Shown here piece by piece: positions 23,628 through 33,022 of a stretch of DNA of 55,773 bases. The stretch is from contig JAPPLU010000060.1 in the NCBI GenBank assembly GCA_028874075.1, positions 343,281 through 399,053 of the forward strand, read 5' to 3'. The DNA is from Chloroflexota bacterium (GTDB lineage Bacteria; Chloroflexota; Dehalococcoidia; Lucifugimonadales; UBA3495). Both the position numbers and the translations under genes were made by a program. Each line of letters starts with the position of its first letter. Position 1 is the stretch's first letter. The notes under the pieces are model-generated. The model did no database searches and was not told the DNA's origin. It worked only from the letters and a program-made list of their open reading frames with translations.

Positions 23628-24644
23628 TCAACCACCAATGTGATACATCTCTACCTTTTGGCGGCCATTTTGCAGAGGGGCCAACTCCGTTCTTTCCTCG
23701 GAATAACGGTCTGAGCGCCTGGCCCAGATTCCCTGGATTCGCTTTTGAATCTCCTGGTCGGTAGCGCTGCCCCGCATATAGTCCCGCAAGTCCAGGCCAT
23801 GGGAGGCGAACAGGCAGGTATAGAGCTTACCGTCAGTGGACAGGCGGGCCCTGGTGCAGTCGCCACAGAAGGGCATGGTTACCGAGGCGATGACGCCAAT
23901 TTCGCCGGTGCCGTCCCGATAGCGGTAACGGTTGGCCACCTCGCCCTGGTAGTTGCTTTCCACAGGTTCCAGGGGCAGCTCCGCATCTATCTGGCGGACA
24001 ATATCTGCAGCGGAGACCACATGGTCCCACTTCCAGCCATTGCGGTTGCCCACGTCCATGTATTCGATGAACCGGACAATGTGTCCCGTGCCTTTGAAGT
24101 AGCGAGCCAGGTCCACAACAGTGTGGTCGTTAACTCCCTTCTGGACGACGGCGTTGATCTTTAAGGGAGTCAGGCCCACTTCGGCCGCCTTTTCAATCCC
24201 CTCCAGGACTCGCTCTACGGGAAAGCCGCGGCCGTTCATTTGCTTGAATATCTCATCGTCGAGGGTGTCGAGGCTAACGGTAATACGCTGCAGGCCCGCT
24301 TCCTTCAGAGCCGGGGCTTGTTGCGGTAGCAGGTAGGCGTTGGTGGTTAGGGTTAGGTCAACATTCGAGTCAATCCCGGACAGCATGGCAATCAACTGGG
24401 GCAGGTCAGTCCGCAGCAAGGGTTCGCCACCGGTAATGCGTAGCTTATTCACTCCCAAACCTACGAATAAGCGGGCAAGGCGGGCTATTTCCTCAAAACT
24501 GAGAATTTCATCCTTGGGGAGGAACTGGTAGCTTTCTCCGAAGATCTCAGCCGGCATGCAGTAAGTGCAGCGGAAGTTGCACCTGTCGGTAACGGAAATC
24601 CGTAAATCCCGTAGAGGGCGGTTAAACAAGTCCTGCAATGCCAA
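23628..24644 (-). CDS. moaA: GTP 3',8-cyclase
   Basis: The 338-residue radical-SAM enzyme has the N-terminal cluster motif CNFRCTYCMP (near residue 22) and the SAM-site GGEPLLR. The second cluster is in FCGDCTRARLSTDGKLYTCLF, and the C-terminal Gly-Gly end is characteristic. It cyclises GTP in the first step of molybdenum-cofactor synthesis. MoaC follows downstream, so both early steps are present. The start is TTG at 24644 without a clear ribosome site and is uncertain by a few codons. Confidence 0.95.
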   Translation of the reverse strand: MALQDLFNRPLRDLRISVTDRCNFRCTYCMPAEIFGESYQFLPKDEILSFEEIARLARLFVGLGVNKLRITGGEPLLRTDLPQLIAMLSGIDSNVDLTLTTNAYLLPQQAPALKEAGLQRITVSLDTLDDEIFKQMNGRGFPVERVLEGIEKAAEVGLTPLKINAVVQKGVNDHTVVDLARYFKGTGHIVRFIEYMDVGNRNGWKWDHVVSAADIVRQIDAELPLEPVESNYQGEVANRYRYRDGTGEIGVIASVTMPFCGDCTRARLSTDGKLYTCLFASHGLDLRDYMRGSATDQEIQKRIQGIWARRSDRYSEERTELAPLQNGRQKVEMYHIGG

Positions 24645-24688
24645 TGGTTAGAACCCGATAATAAGACTAGAGCGAGGGCTGCCGAATG

Positions 24689-25300
24689 CTAGACAGCGTC
24701 AACCAATCGCCGCAACGCTGTCACCGCACGGTGGGCCGCATCGCCCCGGTGGCTGATCCGGTTCTTGTCTTCCATTGACAGTTGGGAAAGGGTGCGCTGA
24801 AATGAGGGAAGGTAGAACACCGGATCGTAGCCAAATCCTTCAGTACCCTGTGGTTCGTATTGTATCATCCCCGCCACAGAGCCTACCACCGACTCCTCTA
24901 ATCCGTCAGGAGCGCAGATGGCGATGACGCAACGGAAGCGGGCGGTTCGTTTCTCCCATGGGATGCCTTCCAGGTTCTGCAACAGGAGCTGGACCCTCTC
25001 CTCGTCGGACCCGCACAGTTCTCCGCCGTAGCGCGCAGAGTGTACCCCCGGTTCGCCACCCAGGGCGTCCACTTCCAGCCCTGAATCGTCAGACAGAGTT
25101 AGCATCTGCCCCATACCGCAATAGGCACGAGCCTTCAGCCAGGCATTTTCGTGGAAGGTGGCCCCGGTCTCATCAACATCGTGGGTAATACGGAGATCGT
25201 CGAGAGACACCAGATCCAATGGCAAGTCGCGCAAGAGTTGTTGGTATTCCCGTACCTTGCCGAGGTTGTGAGTAGCGATAAGTAGCTGCTTCAGGCTCAA
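24689..25300 (-). CDS. rdgB: dITP/XTP pyrophosphatase (non-canonical purine NTPase)
   Basis: The 203-residue protein matches the HAM1/RdgB family: LIATHNLGKVREY at the start, ENAWLKARAY, LSDDSGLEVDALGGEPGVHSARYGG, EGFGYDPVFYLP and KNRISHRGDA. It removes deaminated purine triphosphates (ITP, XTP) from the nucleotide pool. The start is TTG at 25300, preceded by AGGAG seven bases upstream. An upstream frame to 25375 contains no family motif. It lies behind moaA on the same strand. Confidence 0.93.
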   Translation of the reverse strand: MSLKQLLIATHNLGKVREYQQLLRDLPLDLVSLDDLRITHDVDETGATFHENAWLKARAYCGMGQMLTLSDDSGLEVDALGGEPGVHSARYGGELCGSDEERVQLLLQNLEGIPWEKRTARFRCVIAICAPDGLEESVVGSVAGMIQYEPQGTEGFGYDPVFYLPSFQRTLSQLSMEDKNRISHRGDAAHRAVTALRRLVDAV

Positions 25301-25360
25301 TGGGGTCTCCTGAGAGTTCGTTTTCTGGTTGTAGTTGCCTCGAGGAATCTCCGAGAATTT

Positions 25361-25398
25361 CCTTTCTACCCACACGGGAGAGAGTTAGAGTAAGAGGA
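25361..25398. repeat. Possible degenerate copy of a dispersed intergenic repeat
   Basis: The stretch with ACGGGAGAGAGTTAGAGTAAGAGG resembles the common repeat of the form GGGAGAGGGTTAGGGTGAGGG in many bacterial genomes, with several base changes. It lies in the 227-base gap upstream of rdgB, where no gene is supported. Confidence 0.25.
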
Positions 25399-25527
25399 TT
25401 TCTCCTCGCAGAAAGGTACCAGCCCTGTGCCTACCTTCCTCCGGCTAGAGGAAAGAGACATGCTAATTGGTTCTTTCTAAAATTTTAGCTCAGCCCACAT
25501 CGGCGGCCAAAAGCCCATACTGGCCCT

Positions 25528-26802
25528 TCAGATGATTCCCTTAACGGCAAGTTCGGCCACGGCCTGCGTATCGTAGCCAAGCCAGGCGCCCAGCACCTGC
25601 TCATTATGTTCACCAAGCCTTGGCCCAGCGTGCTCCACCGCCCCAGGGGTGTCGCTGAACTTGGGGATAATGCCAGGCATCAGTGTGGGTCCAATCTCGG
25701 GGTCTTCAACCTCAACCACGTCGTCCCGGTCCCGGTAGTGGGGGTCGCTTACTATCTGGGCGCTGTCGTAGACGGGACCCACCACGCCGCCGGCCGGCAC
25801 CAGGTTCTCCAGGTTTTCGTCCTGGGCCCGGCTGCCCAGCCAGTTTTGCAGGATTTCGTTCAAGGCATCCTTGTTTTCAAGCCGGGACGCATTGTCGGTG
25901 AACCGCGGGTCGGTAATGTAGTCCGAAAGGCCCATGGCGTGGGCCAGGGCTTCCCAGGTGCTCTGCGAAGTGGCGGAAAGGCCCAGCCACCGGTGGTCGC
26001 CGGTATGGTAAAGGCTGCGGGGAGCGGCGTCCGGAAAGTCGTTGCCCACTCGCTCCCGCACGATGCCCAGCAGATCGTACATGGGTATGTGAGGAATGCA
26101 CAGCCGGAATAGGGGTTCAAAAAGGCTCAGGTCGATGACCTGCCCTGTTCCTGGTGCGCTGCCAGCGTCCGCCGAACCGCTGACTACCTCGCGGCGGTAG
26201 AGGGCCATCATTCCGGCCATTGCTCCGAAGACGCCAGCGATTTCGTCGGCGAGGGGAATGGGCGGCAGCACGGGCGGCGTATCCGGGAAACCGGTCATGG
26301 CGATGTAGCCGCTCATACATTCTGCGATGGTGCCGAAGCCCGGGCGGTCACGGTAGGGGCCCGTCTGCCCGAAACCTGAATAGCGCAGGATTACCAGGCC
26401 GGGGTTTTGCTGGTGCAACTGCTCGGGCCCGATGTTCCACCGTTCCAGGGTACCCGGCCGGAAGCCTTCAATCAGCATATCGGCGTGCTTAACCAGTTCC
26501 AGCAAGAGGGCCTGTCCCTCGGCATTGCCCAGGTCCAGGGTCAACGACTGCTTGTTGCGGGAATGCACTTTCCACCACAGGGACACGCCATTGGCGAAGG
26601 GGCCCCAGTTGCGCAGGGGATCGCCGGAGCCGGGCCGCTCCACCTTTACAACCTCGGCGCCAAAGTCCGCCAACAGGCTGCTGGCGGTGCCGCCGGCAAC
26701 GATTATCGACAGGTCCAGCACCTTTAAACCCTGTAGTGGGCCCGCCCGGCCGTCGCCAATATTGCCTGGGCTGGATTGTTCAGTGGTCAATTTACTGTCC
26801 AT
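25528..26802 (-). CDS. CaiB/BaiF family (class III) CoA-transferase
   Basis: The 424-residue protein begins GLKVLDLSIIVAGG, then LLADFGAEVVKVERPGSGDPLRNWGPF, NKQSLTLDL and LVKHADMLIEGFRPG. These are family III CoA-transferase marks. The usual catalytic aspartate of this family sits near the SGYIAMTGFPDTPP region; I cannot assign it with certainty. It moves CoA between carboxylic acids. I chose the ATG at 26802, which overlaps the end of the alpha/beta-hydrolase gene by 11 bases, showing translational coupling. The donor and acceptor acids are unknown. Confidence 0.9.
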   Translation of the reverse strand: MDSKLTTEQSSPGNIGDGRAGPLQGLKVLDLSIIVAGGTASSLLADFGAEVVKVERPGSGDPLRNWGPFANGVSLWWKVHSRNKQSLTLDLGNAEGQALLLELVKHADMLIEGFRPGTLERWNIGPEQLHQQNPGLVILRYSGFGQTGPYRDRPGFGTIAECMSGYIAMTGFPDTPPVLPPIPLADEIAGVFGAMAGMMALYRREVVSGSADAGSAPGTGQVIDLSLFEPLFRLCIPHIPMYDLLGIVRERVGNDFPDAAPRSLYHTGDHRWLGLSATSQSTWEALAHAMGLSDYITDPRFTDNASRLENKDALNEILQNWLGSRAQDENLENLVPAGGVVGPVYDSAQIVSDPHYRDRDDVVEVEDPEIGPTLMPGIIPKFSDTPGAVEHAGPRLGEHNEQVLGAWLGYDTQAVAELAVKGII

Positions 26803-27646
26803 CCTGGAAGAAGGATTGTATTTCGCTTGACACCAGGTCGGGATGTTCCATAGGCAGGAAGTGGGAACCCACACCCAGGGGCTTTACTTTTGCCCCCTTA
26901 ACCGATTCGAGGAACCGGCGGACGCCCGTATCCTGGAGAGTCTGCGCTTCGGGGTAGCTGCCCAGGAGAAGCAGGTATCTGCCCGTCAGTTTATGAAGGT
27001 AGGGCGATACCTGCAGGGTTTCCCGCTTTTCGTAGAATATCGCTTCCACTTCCGGTGGGCACTTCAGTTCGGCTCGGCCGTCGGGCAGAAGCCTGGGTCC
27101 CCCTTCAATGAAAGCCCTGAAGGCTCCTTCGTCCCAGTCGCGAAAGGCGGAACGCTGGCGGTAAGCTTCTGACATCGCCTGGCGACTGTCCCAGATCAAT
27201 CGCTTCTGCCTTGTGCGTTGAGCGCGTTGCAGCAGTTCGCCGGGCGGGGAGTTGGCCGGTCTTTCGCCCACCCTGGTCTCCACAAGACAGGTCTGGCGGA
27301 TGCGGCCAGGAATCAGGGAAGCAGCCATCATAGCGGCCAGGCCACCCGAAGAGTGTCCCACCATGCTGACCTGTTCCAATCCCAGCGTATCTATCACCGC
27401 CGCCAGATCCTGTCCCACCAGTTCGAAGGAATAGCCGCAGTCCGAGGGCTCCGTATCACCGTGTCCTCTCTGGTCCAGGGCTAAGACATGGTAGTCGGCT
27501 GCCAGCTTTCCGGCGATGGGCAGCCAGGTGTGGGATGACAGGCCGGTGGCATGCACCATAACCAGGGGAGGCTTGTTTTCGTCCTCCCACTCCAGGAAAT
27601 GGTGGGTGATTCCGTTGGCTCGGATGTATTGATCGGTGTACTTCAA
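26792..27646 (-). CDS. Alpha/beta-hydrolase
   Basis: The 284-residue protein has an N-terminal HG-less core (PLVMVHATGLSSHTW), the nucleophile elbow GHSSGG and a late histidine in GVGSHFLPMEHP. A likely acid is in the LLGSYPEA region, but the aspartate is not obvious. It hydrolyses an ester, lactone or similar bond in the cytoplasm. The TTG at 27646 follows GGAAAGAG. It is the first gene of a pair with the CaiB-like CoA-transferase, so both may act in one catabolic route. Confidence 0.87.
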   Translation of the reverse strand: MKYTDQYIRANGITHHFLEWEDENKPPLVMVHATGLSSHTWLPIAGKLAADYHVLALDQRGHGDTEPSDCGYSFELVGQDLAAVIDTLGLEQVSMVGHSSGGLAAMMAASLIPGRIRQTCLVETRVGERPANSPPGELLQRAQRTRQKRLIWDSRQAMSEAYRQRSAFRDWDEGAFRAFIEGGPRLLPDGRAELKCPPEVEAIFYEKRETLQVSPYLHKLTGRYLLLLGSYPEAQTLQDTGVRRFLESVKGAKVKPLGVGSHFLPMEHPDLVSSEIQSFFQDGQ

Positions 27647-27800
27647 TGGCTCTTTCCGGTGTCAACCGTCAGGATTGGGGATCAGTTCTCGGTCCGGCTC
27701 AAGCTATGCTGGGGTTATTCTAACGGCAGCGTCCGAGCTTATCCACTTCCCGCCGGTGTCGGGGGTATTGTGGAGATCCTGATTGTGCAGATTTTCACTA

Positions 27801-27827
27801 TCGACTGAGCCAGCGTTATGCTATAAT
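27801..27827 (+). promoter_or_regulatory. Candidate promoter of the nuo operon
   Basis: A perfect TATAAT is at 27822-27827, with TCGACT at 27801-27806 (spacer 15). The -10 box is strong and the -35 is weak. Transcription from about 27834 gives a 30-base leader before nuoA. Confidence 0.5.
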
Positions 27828-27863
27828 CGGCGGGACGGCTAGATTCGAGGTCCCACAGACTCT

Positions 27864-28250
27864 ATGCTTGACGACTACTTTCGGCAATACGGGTTGATTG
27901 CCATTTTTGCTGTGGTGGCTTTTGCAGTTCCAACCAGCCTGATTCTTGCATCCTGGCTCCTTTCCCGCTTCAGGATTCGCCCCAACAACCCAACGCCGGT
28001 AAAGCTGGAACCCTATGAATGCGGTGTGCAGACCATCGGCGGCCCCTGGAACCAGTTCAACTTCCGCTATTACCTCTACGCCATCCTTTTTGTGATTTTT
28101 GACGTGGAGGTGGTGTTCCTCTACCCCTGGGCCACCAGGTTCATCAGTTTTGAACTGTTTGCCATGATTGAGATGGCGATCTTCGTGGGCATACTGTTGG
28201 TGGGGCTTGCCTACGCCTGGCGCAAGCGGGACCTGGAGTGGGGGAACTAG
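27864..28250 (+). CDS. nuoA: NADH-quinone oxidoreductase subunit A
   Basis: The 128-residue membrane protein has three helices and the NuoA motif KLEPYECGVQTIGGPWNQFNFRYYLYA (residues about 48-75). It belongs to the proton-pumping membrane arm of complex I, next to the quinone tunnel. It is the first gene of the operon nuoABCDHIJKLMN. The ATG at 27864 has GAGGT upstream. Confidence 0.97.
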   Translation: MLDDYFRQYGLIAIFAVVAFAVPTSLILASWLLSRFRIRPNNPTPVKLEPYECGVQTIGGPWNQFNFRYYLYAILFVIFDVEVVFLYPWATRFISFELFAMIEMAIFVGILLVGLAYAWRKRDLEWGN

Positions 28251-28253
28251 GTT

Positions 28254-28874
28254 ATGCAGCTTTCTGGAGGACAAGGTCCGCTGCACGAACGGACGTGGGG
28301 AATTGACCGCGATGAGGGTCAGATTGTCAACGACCTGATTTCCGTTTCCACCGAGCCCATAGAAGTACCCTTCATTGAAGTCCCCGACGACCTGAAGAAC
28401 AACCTTCTGGTAACTTCGGTAGATGCCCTAGTCAACTGGGGCAGAAAGTCCGCCCTGTGGCCGGTTTCCTTTGGCTTGGCCTGTTGCGCCTTCGAAATGA
28501 TGGCTACGGCCATGGGCCGGTTCGACATCGCCCGATTCGGCATGGAAGCGTTCCGCGCGTCGCCTCGACAGGCCGACCTGATGATCGTAGCAGGCACCGT
28601 TACCTGGAAGATGGCCCCTCCCATACGGCGCATTTACGACCAGATGGCAGAACCCAAGTGGGTTATTTCCATGGGCGTTTGCGCCACCAGCGGCGGTCCC
28701 TATTATGGATCCTACAGCGTCGTGCCCGGGGTGGACCACATCATTCCGGTGGATGTCTATGTTCCAGGGTGTCCTCCCCGCCCCGATGCATTGTTGTATG
28801 GAATCATGGAGCTGCACGACAAGATTAAAAAGTACCATCACCTTCGCAAAACCGGCGAGTTGGACGGCAACTGA
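28254..28874 (+). CDS. nuoB: NADH-quinone oxidoreductase subunit B
   Basis: The 206-residue subunit binds the last iron-sulfur cluster (N2). Its ligands are visible as [17 protein letters not shown] and [10 protein letters not shown]. Residues 1-50 form an N-terminal extension with no cluster ligand, somewhat longer than usual. It passes electrons to quinone. The start lies three bases after the nuoA stop. Confidence 0.97.
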   Translation: MQLSGGQGPLHERTWGIDRDEGQIVNDLISVSTEPIEVPFIEVPDDLKNNLLVTSVDALVNWGRKSALWPVSFGLACCAFEMMATAMGRFDIARFGMEAFRASPRQADLMIVAGTVTWKMAPPIRRIYDQMAEPKWVISMGVCATSGGPYYGSYSVVPGVDHIIPVDVYVPGCPPRPDALLYGIMELHDKIKKYHHLRKTGELDGN

Positions 28875-29317
28875 TGGCCTTGCGGGAGGTTTCGGGGCAA
28901 GACCTTGCCGACGCCCTGAACGGGGCGCTGCCTGGAACTGTGCAGGGTTTCGACGAAGAAGTCGTCTGGGTGCAACCTTCGCGAGTTCATGCGGTTGCCG
29001 AATATCTTCGAGATGACCCTTCCCACGACTTCCAGTTTCTCAACTCCATCAGCGCCGTGGATTATGTTGAATACTTTGACCTGGTGTACCACCTGACTTC
29101 TCTGCGGCAGTTGAGCACCGCCGTTTTCAAGGTACGGGTCTACGGGCGGGATGAACTGAATGTACCGTCGGTGTACCGGGTCTGGCGAGGAGCGGACTTC
29201 CAGGAACGGGAGATATGGGACCTGATGGGTATCCGCTTTAACGGCCACCCCAATATGAAGCGGATTATGCTTTGGGAGGGCTTTGAAGGCCATCCGTTGC
29301 GCAAGGATTTCCTGTGA
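28874..29317 (+). CDS. nuoC: NADH-quinone oxidoreductase subunit C
   Basis: The 147-residue peripheral-arm subunit contains YFDLVYHL and FQEREIWDLMGIRFNGHPNMKRI, the 30-kDa-subunit signature, and ends GHPLRKDF. It is short for the family because it lacks a C-terminal extension. The ATG overlaps the nuoB stop by one base. It is a separate gene, not fused to nuoD. The 88 bases after it hold no gene. Confidence 0.96.
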   Translation: MALREVSGQDLADALNGALPGTVQGFDEEVVWVQPSRVHAVAEYLRDDPSHDFQFLNSISAVDYVEYFDLVYHLTSLRQLSTAVFKVRVYGRDELNVPSVYRVWRGADFQEREIWDLMGIRFNGHPNMKRIMLWEGFEGHPLRKDFL

Positions 29318-29405
29318 AAGATTGCTTTGTCCTGATTCCTGGTCGACAAAGTAAAAATGTAGTTGCACGCCAAACTTTGACGAATTTGATAAGAAGCCTG
29401 CTCCG

Positions 29406-30512
29406 ATGACTATTCGCACCGAACCAGTGACCGTCAATGTGGGGCCGCAGCACCCCAGCACTCACGGGGTGTTTCGCGTGCGAATCACTTTCGATGGTGA
29501 GGACATTGTCGAAGTTGAACCGGTATTCGGCTACCTGCACCGCGGGTCAGAAAAACTGGCCGAAGAACGCAATTACGTCCAGGTGATTACCCTTACTGAC
29601 CGGCTTGACTACACTTCCTCCATGATCAACAACCAGGCCTACTGTCTGGCCGTTGAAAAATTGCTGGAAGTTGAACCGCCGCCCCGGGCCAAGTATCTCC
29701 GGACCCTCACCGCCGAGTTACAGCGTATTGCCAGCCACCTGATCGCCGTGGGGTTCTTTGTGCAGGAACTGGGGGCCTTCGGTACTCCCCTGATGTACAG
29801 CTTCCGCAGTCGCGAACGCATCCTGGATCTCTTCGAAATGCTATGCGGCGCCCGGGTAACCGTCAGCTACATGCGTCCTGGAGGCGTTTTTGCCGACGCA
29901 CCCCGGGACTTCTGGCCTGCCCTTGACCGCTTCCTGGAAGACTTCGAGGAAGAACTGGCCGAAATGGAGCAATTGCTGCTGGAGAACGAAATCCTGATGG
30001 TGCGGACCCGGGGAGTGAGTCCGATACCGGCGGAAGTCGCCATCAACTGTTCCGTGAGCGGCCCCGTGCTCCGGGCCAGCGGTATCAACTGGGACTGGCG
30101 CAAGCAGGAACCCTACGACGCTTACGACCAGGTGGAGTTCGATGTACCCATAGGTTCCAATGGCGACAATTACGACCGTTTCTGGGTGCGAATGCAGGAA
30201 ATTCACCAGAGTCTGCGAATCGTCAGGCAGTGTATTGCCCAGATCGAGCCCGGCCAGGTTCGGCTGGATTTGCCGCTGGTGCTGAGGCCGGAAGCTGGCA
30301 GGGAGGCCTACGGTCGCGTCGAGGCGTCCAAGGGAGAACTGGCCTTTTACCTGGTGAGTGATGGCGGAATTTCGCCATACCGTTGTAAGATAAGGTCGCC
30401 ATCCTTGATCAACTTGACAATAATCGAACACCTGCTGGTCGGCTGGAAGCTGGCCGATATGATCGTGTCCCTGGGCAGCATTGACATCAACATGGGCGAG
30501 GTTGACCGGTGA
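29406..30512 (+). CDS. nuoD: NADH-quinone oxidoreductase subunit D
   Basis: The 368-residue 49-kDa-type subunit starts with VGPQHPSTHGVFR, whose histidine contacts quinone, and has GYLHRGSEKLAEERNY. It ends with SLGSIDINMGEVDR. It forms the quinone-reduction site with NuoB. The closing GTGA overlaps the nuoH start by four bases. Confidence 0.97.
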   Translation: MTIRTEPVTVNVGPQHPSTHGVFRVRITFDGEDIVEVEPVFGYLHRGSEKLAEERNYVQVITLTDRLDYTSSMINNQAYCLAVEKLLEVEPPPRAKYLRTLTAELQRIASHLIAVGFFVQELGAFGTPLMYSFRSRERILDLFEMLCGARVTVSYMRPGGVFADAPRDFWPALDRFLEDFEEELAEMEQLLLENEILMVRTRGVSPIPAEVAINCSVSGPVLRASGINWDWRKQEPYDAYDQVEFDVPIGSNGDNYDRFWVRMQEIHQSLRIVRQCIAQIEPGQVRLDLPLVLRPEAGREAYGRVEASKGELAFYLVSDGGISPYRCKIRSPSLINLTIIEHLLVGWKLADMIVSLGSIDINMGEVDR

Positions 30513-31732
30513 ACTGCCAGTTGGCATCTGACAGCGTCCTGTACGCCAATGGGCTGTACCGGGTTGTCTATAACGTGGCCGGCAGTTTTCTGCCCTGCTG
30601 GCTGGCTTATCTGATCGCCGGCCTGGTCATAATATTCATCCTGGTCAATGCAGTGCTGCTGGGGGCGGCGGTTATCACCTGGGGCGAGCGGCGCGTATTG
30701 GGCCGGTTCCAAAACCGCGTAGGACCCAACCGCTGGGGCCCCTTTGGAATGTTCCAGCCCATTGCAGACCTGCTAAAACTCCTGACCAAGGAAGACCTGC
30801 GGCCCCAGGGATCTGACCGGATAGTGTTTGCCCTGGTGCCCATTTTGATGGTGGCTCCCCTGATTTTGCTGACGGCAGTCATACCCTTTGCCAAGAATGC
30901 TGCCTTGGCCAGCCTGAATGTGGGCGTCTTGTACATACTGGCGGTCAGTTCGGTGTCATCGGTAGCGATTTTTATGGCCGGTTGGTCATCAAACAACCGT
31001 TACGCCATGTTCGGAGCCGCCCGTGCCGTGGCCGTGCTGATCAGCTACGAGGTGCCGGTGGTGCTGTCCCTGCTGGGTGTGGTAATGGTGGCGGCTTCCA
31101 TGTCTCTGGGGAGCATCGTGGAGGCCCAGGCGCTGCCCTTTATCCTGGTGATGCCCATGGCCTTCCTTGTGTTCCTGGCAGGAATGTCCGCCGAGTTGAA
31201 CCGGTCCCCATTTGACGTGGCGGAGGCCGAGTCCGAGATCATCGCCGGTTACCATACGGAATACAGCGGCGTAAGGTTTGCCCTCATCCAGGCGGCCGAG
31301 TTTGGGGGCGTGGGCGTTGTGGCTGCGATTGCGGCCGTCCTGTTCCTGGGCGGCTGGTCCGGGCCCTGGTCCGAGTACCTGGGCTGGCTGTGGTTCCTGC
31401 TGAAGACGGGAGTTGTAGTGTTCCTGTTCATCTGGTTCCGCGCTACCTACCCCCGCCTGCGCATTGACCAGATAATGGCCTTTTCCTGGAAGTTCCTGCT
31501 GCCCCTGAGCATGATCAACCTGGCTGCCGTTACCTTGGAGGTGTTCTTCCTGCGGGGAGATGACGGTTCCCTGACCACTGCGGACCTGGGCATTATGGCT
31601 GCCATCAACATCGTGGTTACCGTGGTTTCTGTCATAGTGTTCGGCAACTTGATTCGGGATCGGGTTACTTTACGGACGCGCCAGCCCCAGCAGGTGGCAG
31701 TGCCCGGCGTGCCCACCATTGAGGTAAGCTAG
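30509..31732 (+). CDS. nuoH: NADH-quinone oxidoreductase subunit H
   Basis: The 407-residue membrane subunit has WGERRVLGRFQNRVGPNRWGPFG near residues 54-76. It also has the later ELNRSPFDVAEAESEIIAGYHTEYSG loop, which lines the quinone chamber. About eight helices are visible. The start is GTG inside the nuoD stop overlap. The first 30 residues form a hydrophobic lead-in. It couples the peripheral to the membrane arm. Confidence 0.97.
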   Translation: MNCQLASDSVLYANGLYRVVYNVAGSFLPCWLAYLIAGLVIIFILVNAVLLGAAVITWGERRVLGRFQNRVGPNRWGPFGMFQPIADLLKLLTKEDLRPQGSDRIVFALVPILMVAPLILLTAVIPFAKNAALASLNVGVLYILAVSSVSSVAIFMAGWSSNNRYAMFGAARAVAVLISYEVPVVLSLLGVVMVAASMSLGSIVEAQALPFILVMPMAFLVFLAGMSAELNRSPFDVAEAESEIIAGYHTEYSGVRFALIQAAEFGGVGVVAAIAAVLFLGGWSGPWSEYLGWLWFLLKTGVVVFLFIWFRATYPRLRIDQIMAFSWKFLLPLSMINLAAVTLEVFFLRGDDGSLTTADLGIMAAINIVVTVVSVIVFGNLIRDRVTLRTRQPQQVAVPGVPTIEVS

Positions 31733-31733
31733 T

Positions 31734-32402
31734 ATGTACGGACTGGCGATGGTCAAAGGGCTGATGGTTACCCTGAAGAACCTGACCAGGAAGCCCTTCA
31801 CTGTACAGTACCCGGAGGAACGGGTCCGGCAGCATCCCCGGTTTCGCGGCGAGGAATTCGTCTGGTACGAGGAGCGGTGCACCGGCTGCGCTTCCTGCGC
31901 CAAGTACTGTCCCCTGGGCATAATCAGGATAGAAACGTCACCCAGCGGCAGCGCGATACCCCAGGGAGACAAGTACCGCCTGGAAGTCTTTGACATTGAA
32001 CTGCAACGGTGTATGTTCTGCGGGCTGTGCGTGGAGGCGTGTCCTTACGATGCCCTGTTCATGGGCAGCGGGTTTGAGCAGGGTCAGTACAGCCGCAAGA
32101 ATATGATCATCACTATTGACCAGCTCAGGAACGCCGAAAAGCACCCAAGCACCTGGTTCCGGCCCCAACTGGAGGGCTACGAGGGGGATACCAGCATCCG
32201 CCGGGGAACCCCCACAATCGCCCAGGGCGACTCCCGCTTTACCTACGATCCCCGGGGCGGGCCTCCGCTGGGATGGCGGGAGGTCGGCCGGGAGGCCTGG
32301 CGCTGGCATCAGAAGGAAAAGGCCGGAATGCGTCTGGGGCAGATTCCTGAAACACCGGAGTCCGCCGGCGAGAAGGCTCCGGAGCCGAGGGCAGATGACT
32401 AG
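31734..32402 (+). CDS. nuoI: NADH-quinone oxidoreductase subunit I
   Basis: The 222-residue subunit has two four-cysteine cluster motifs, CTGCASCAKYCP and CMFCGLCVEACPYDAL, which hold the N6a and N6b clusters. The last 60 residues form an arginine- and proline-rich extension (RRGTPTIAQGD ... EPRAD) beyond the core. It links the electron input to NuoB. It starts one base after nuoH. Confidence 0.96.
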   Translation: MYGLAMVKGLMVTLKNLTRKPFTVQYPEERVRQHPRFRGEEFVWYEERCTGCASCAKYCPLGIIRIETSPSGSAIPQGDKYRLEVFDIELQRCMFCGLCVEACPYDALFMGSGFEQGQYSRKNMIITIDQLRNAEKHPSTWFRPQLEGYEGDTSIRRGTPTIAQGDSRFTYDPRGGPPLGWREVGREAWRWHQKEKAGMRLGQIPETPESAGEKAPEPRADD

Positions 32403-32465
32403 TCCAGCTTTGAGTTTCGTTTGCGCCCGCGTGGGAGCCAGCGCCGATACGAGAGGCAGGAGCCG

Positions 32466-33017
32466 TTGGTAGGCGCGCAGGACATAGTGTTTTGGGTCCT
32501 GGCGGTAGTCTCTATCGCAGCCGCCCTGGGCGTGGTGGTGGTGAAAGACCTTTTCCGGTCGGCGCTGCTGCTGGCCGTCGTGTTCATCGCCGTGGCCGGT
32601 TTTTTTGTGCTGTTGAGCGCCGAGTTCCTGGCGGTAGTCCAGGTGTTGATTTACGTGGGCGCTATTTCCGTGCTCTTTATTTTTGCAATTATGTTGACCC
32701 GAAACGTGCGGGAAGGGAACCTTCCCAACCGTCTGCAGATTCCGGCTATTTCGGTGTCAGCGCTACTGCTGGTGGGAATGATTGTCGCGGCGGTCAATAC
32801 CGACTGGCGGCCCATACCTGAAGCGGCGGTGGAAATGGTGGACGCGGCCCAGACCCAGGCGGTAAGCGGTGGCGCGGGATCAGGAAGCGAGTCGGGCTCA
32901 ACTGGCATAGCTGAACTGCTAATTGGCCAGTTCGTATTGCCCTTCGAAGCCGTGTCGCTGTTGCTGCTGGCGGCCCTTATTGGCGGGCTTGCTTTGGCGC
33001 GCTCCAGGGGGACATAG
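32466..33017 (+). CDS. nuoJ: NADH-quinone oxidoreductase subunit J
   Basis: The 183-residue subunit has five hydrophobic segments. They include the family motif FLAVVQVLIYVGAISVLFIFAIML (about residues 55-79), which carries the pi-bulge helix. Residues 120-145 are a glycine- and serine-rich loop (GGAGSGSESGS). I chose the TTG at 32466, preceded by GGCAGGAG. A TTG at 32421 opens the frame earlier but lacks a ribosome site. Confidence 0.94.
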   Translation: MVGAQDIVFWVLAVVSIAAALGVVVVKDLFRSALLLAVVFIAVAGFFVLLSAEFLAVVQVLIYVGAISVLFIFAIMLTRNVREGNLPNRLQIPAISVSALLLVGMIVAAVNTDWRPIPEAAVEMVDAAQTQAVSGGAGSGSESGSTGIAELLIGQFVLPFEAVSLLLLAALIGGLALARSRGT

Positions 33018-33022
33018 CTGCA

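Noticed and set aside
29318..29405. A missing gene between nuoC and nuoD
   Set aside because: The 88-base gap is too short for any nuo subunit and contains no meaningful frame.
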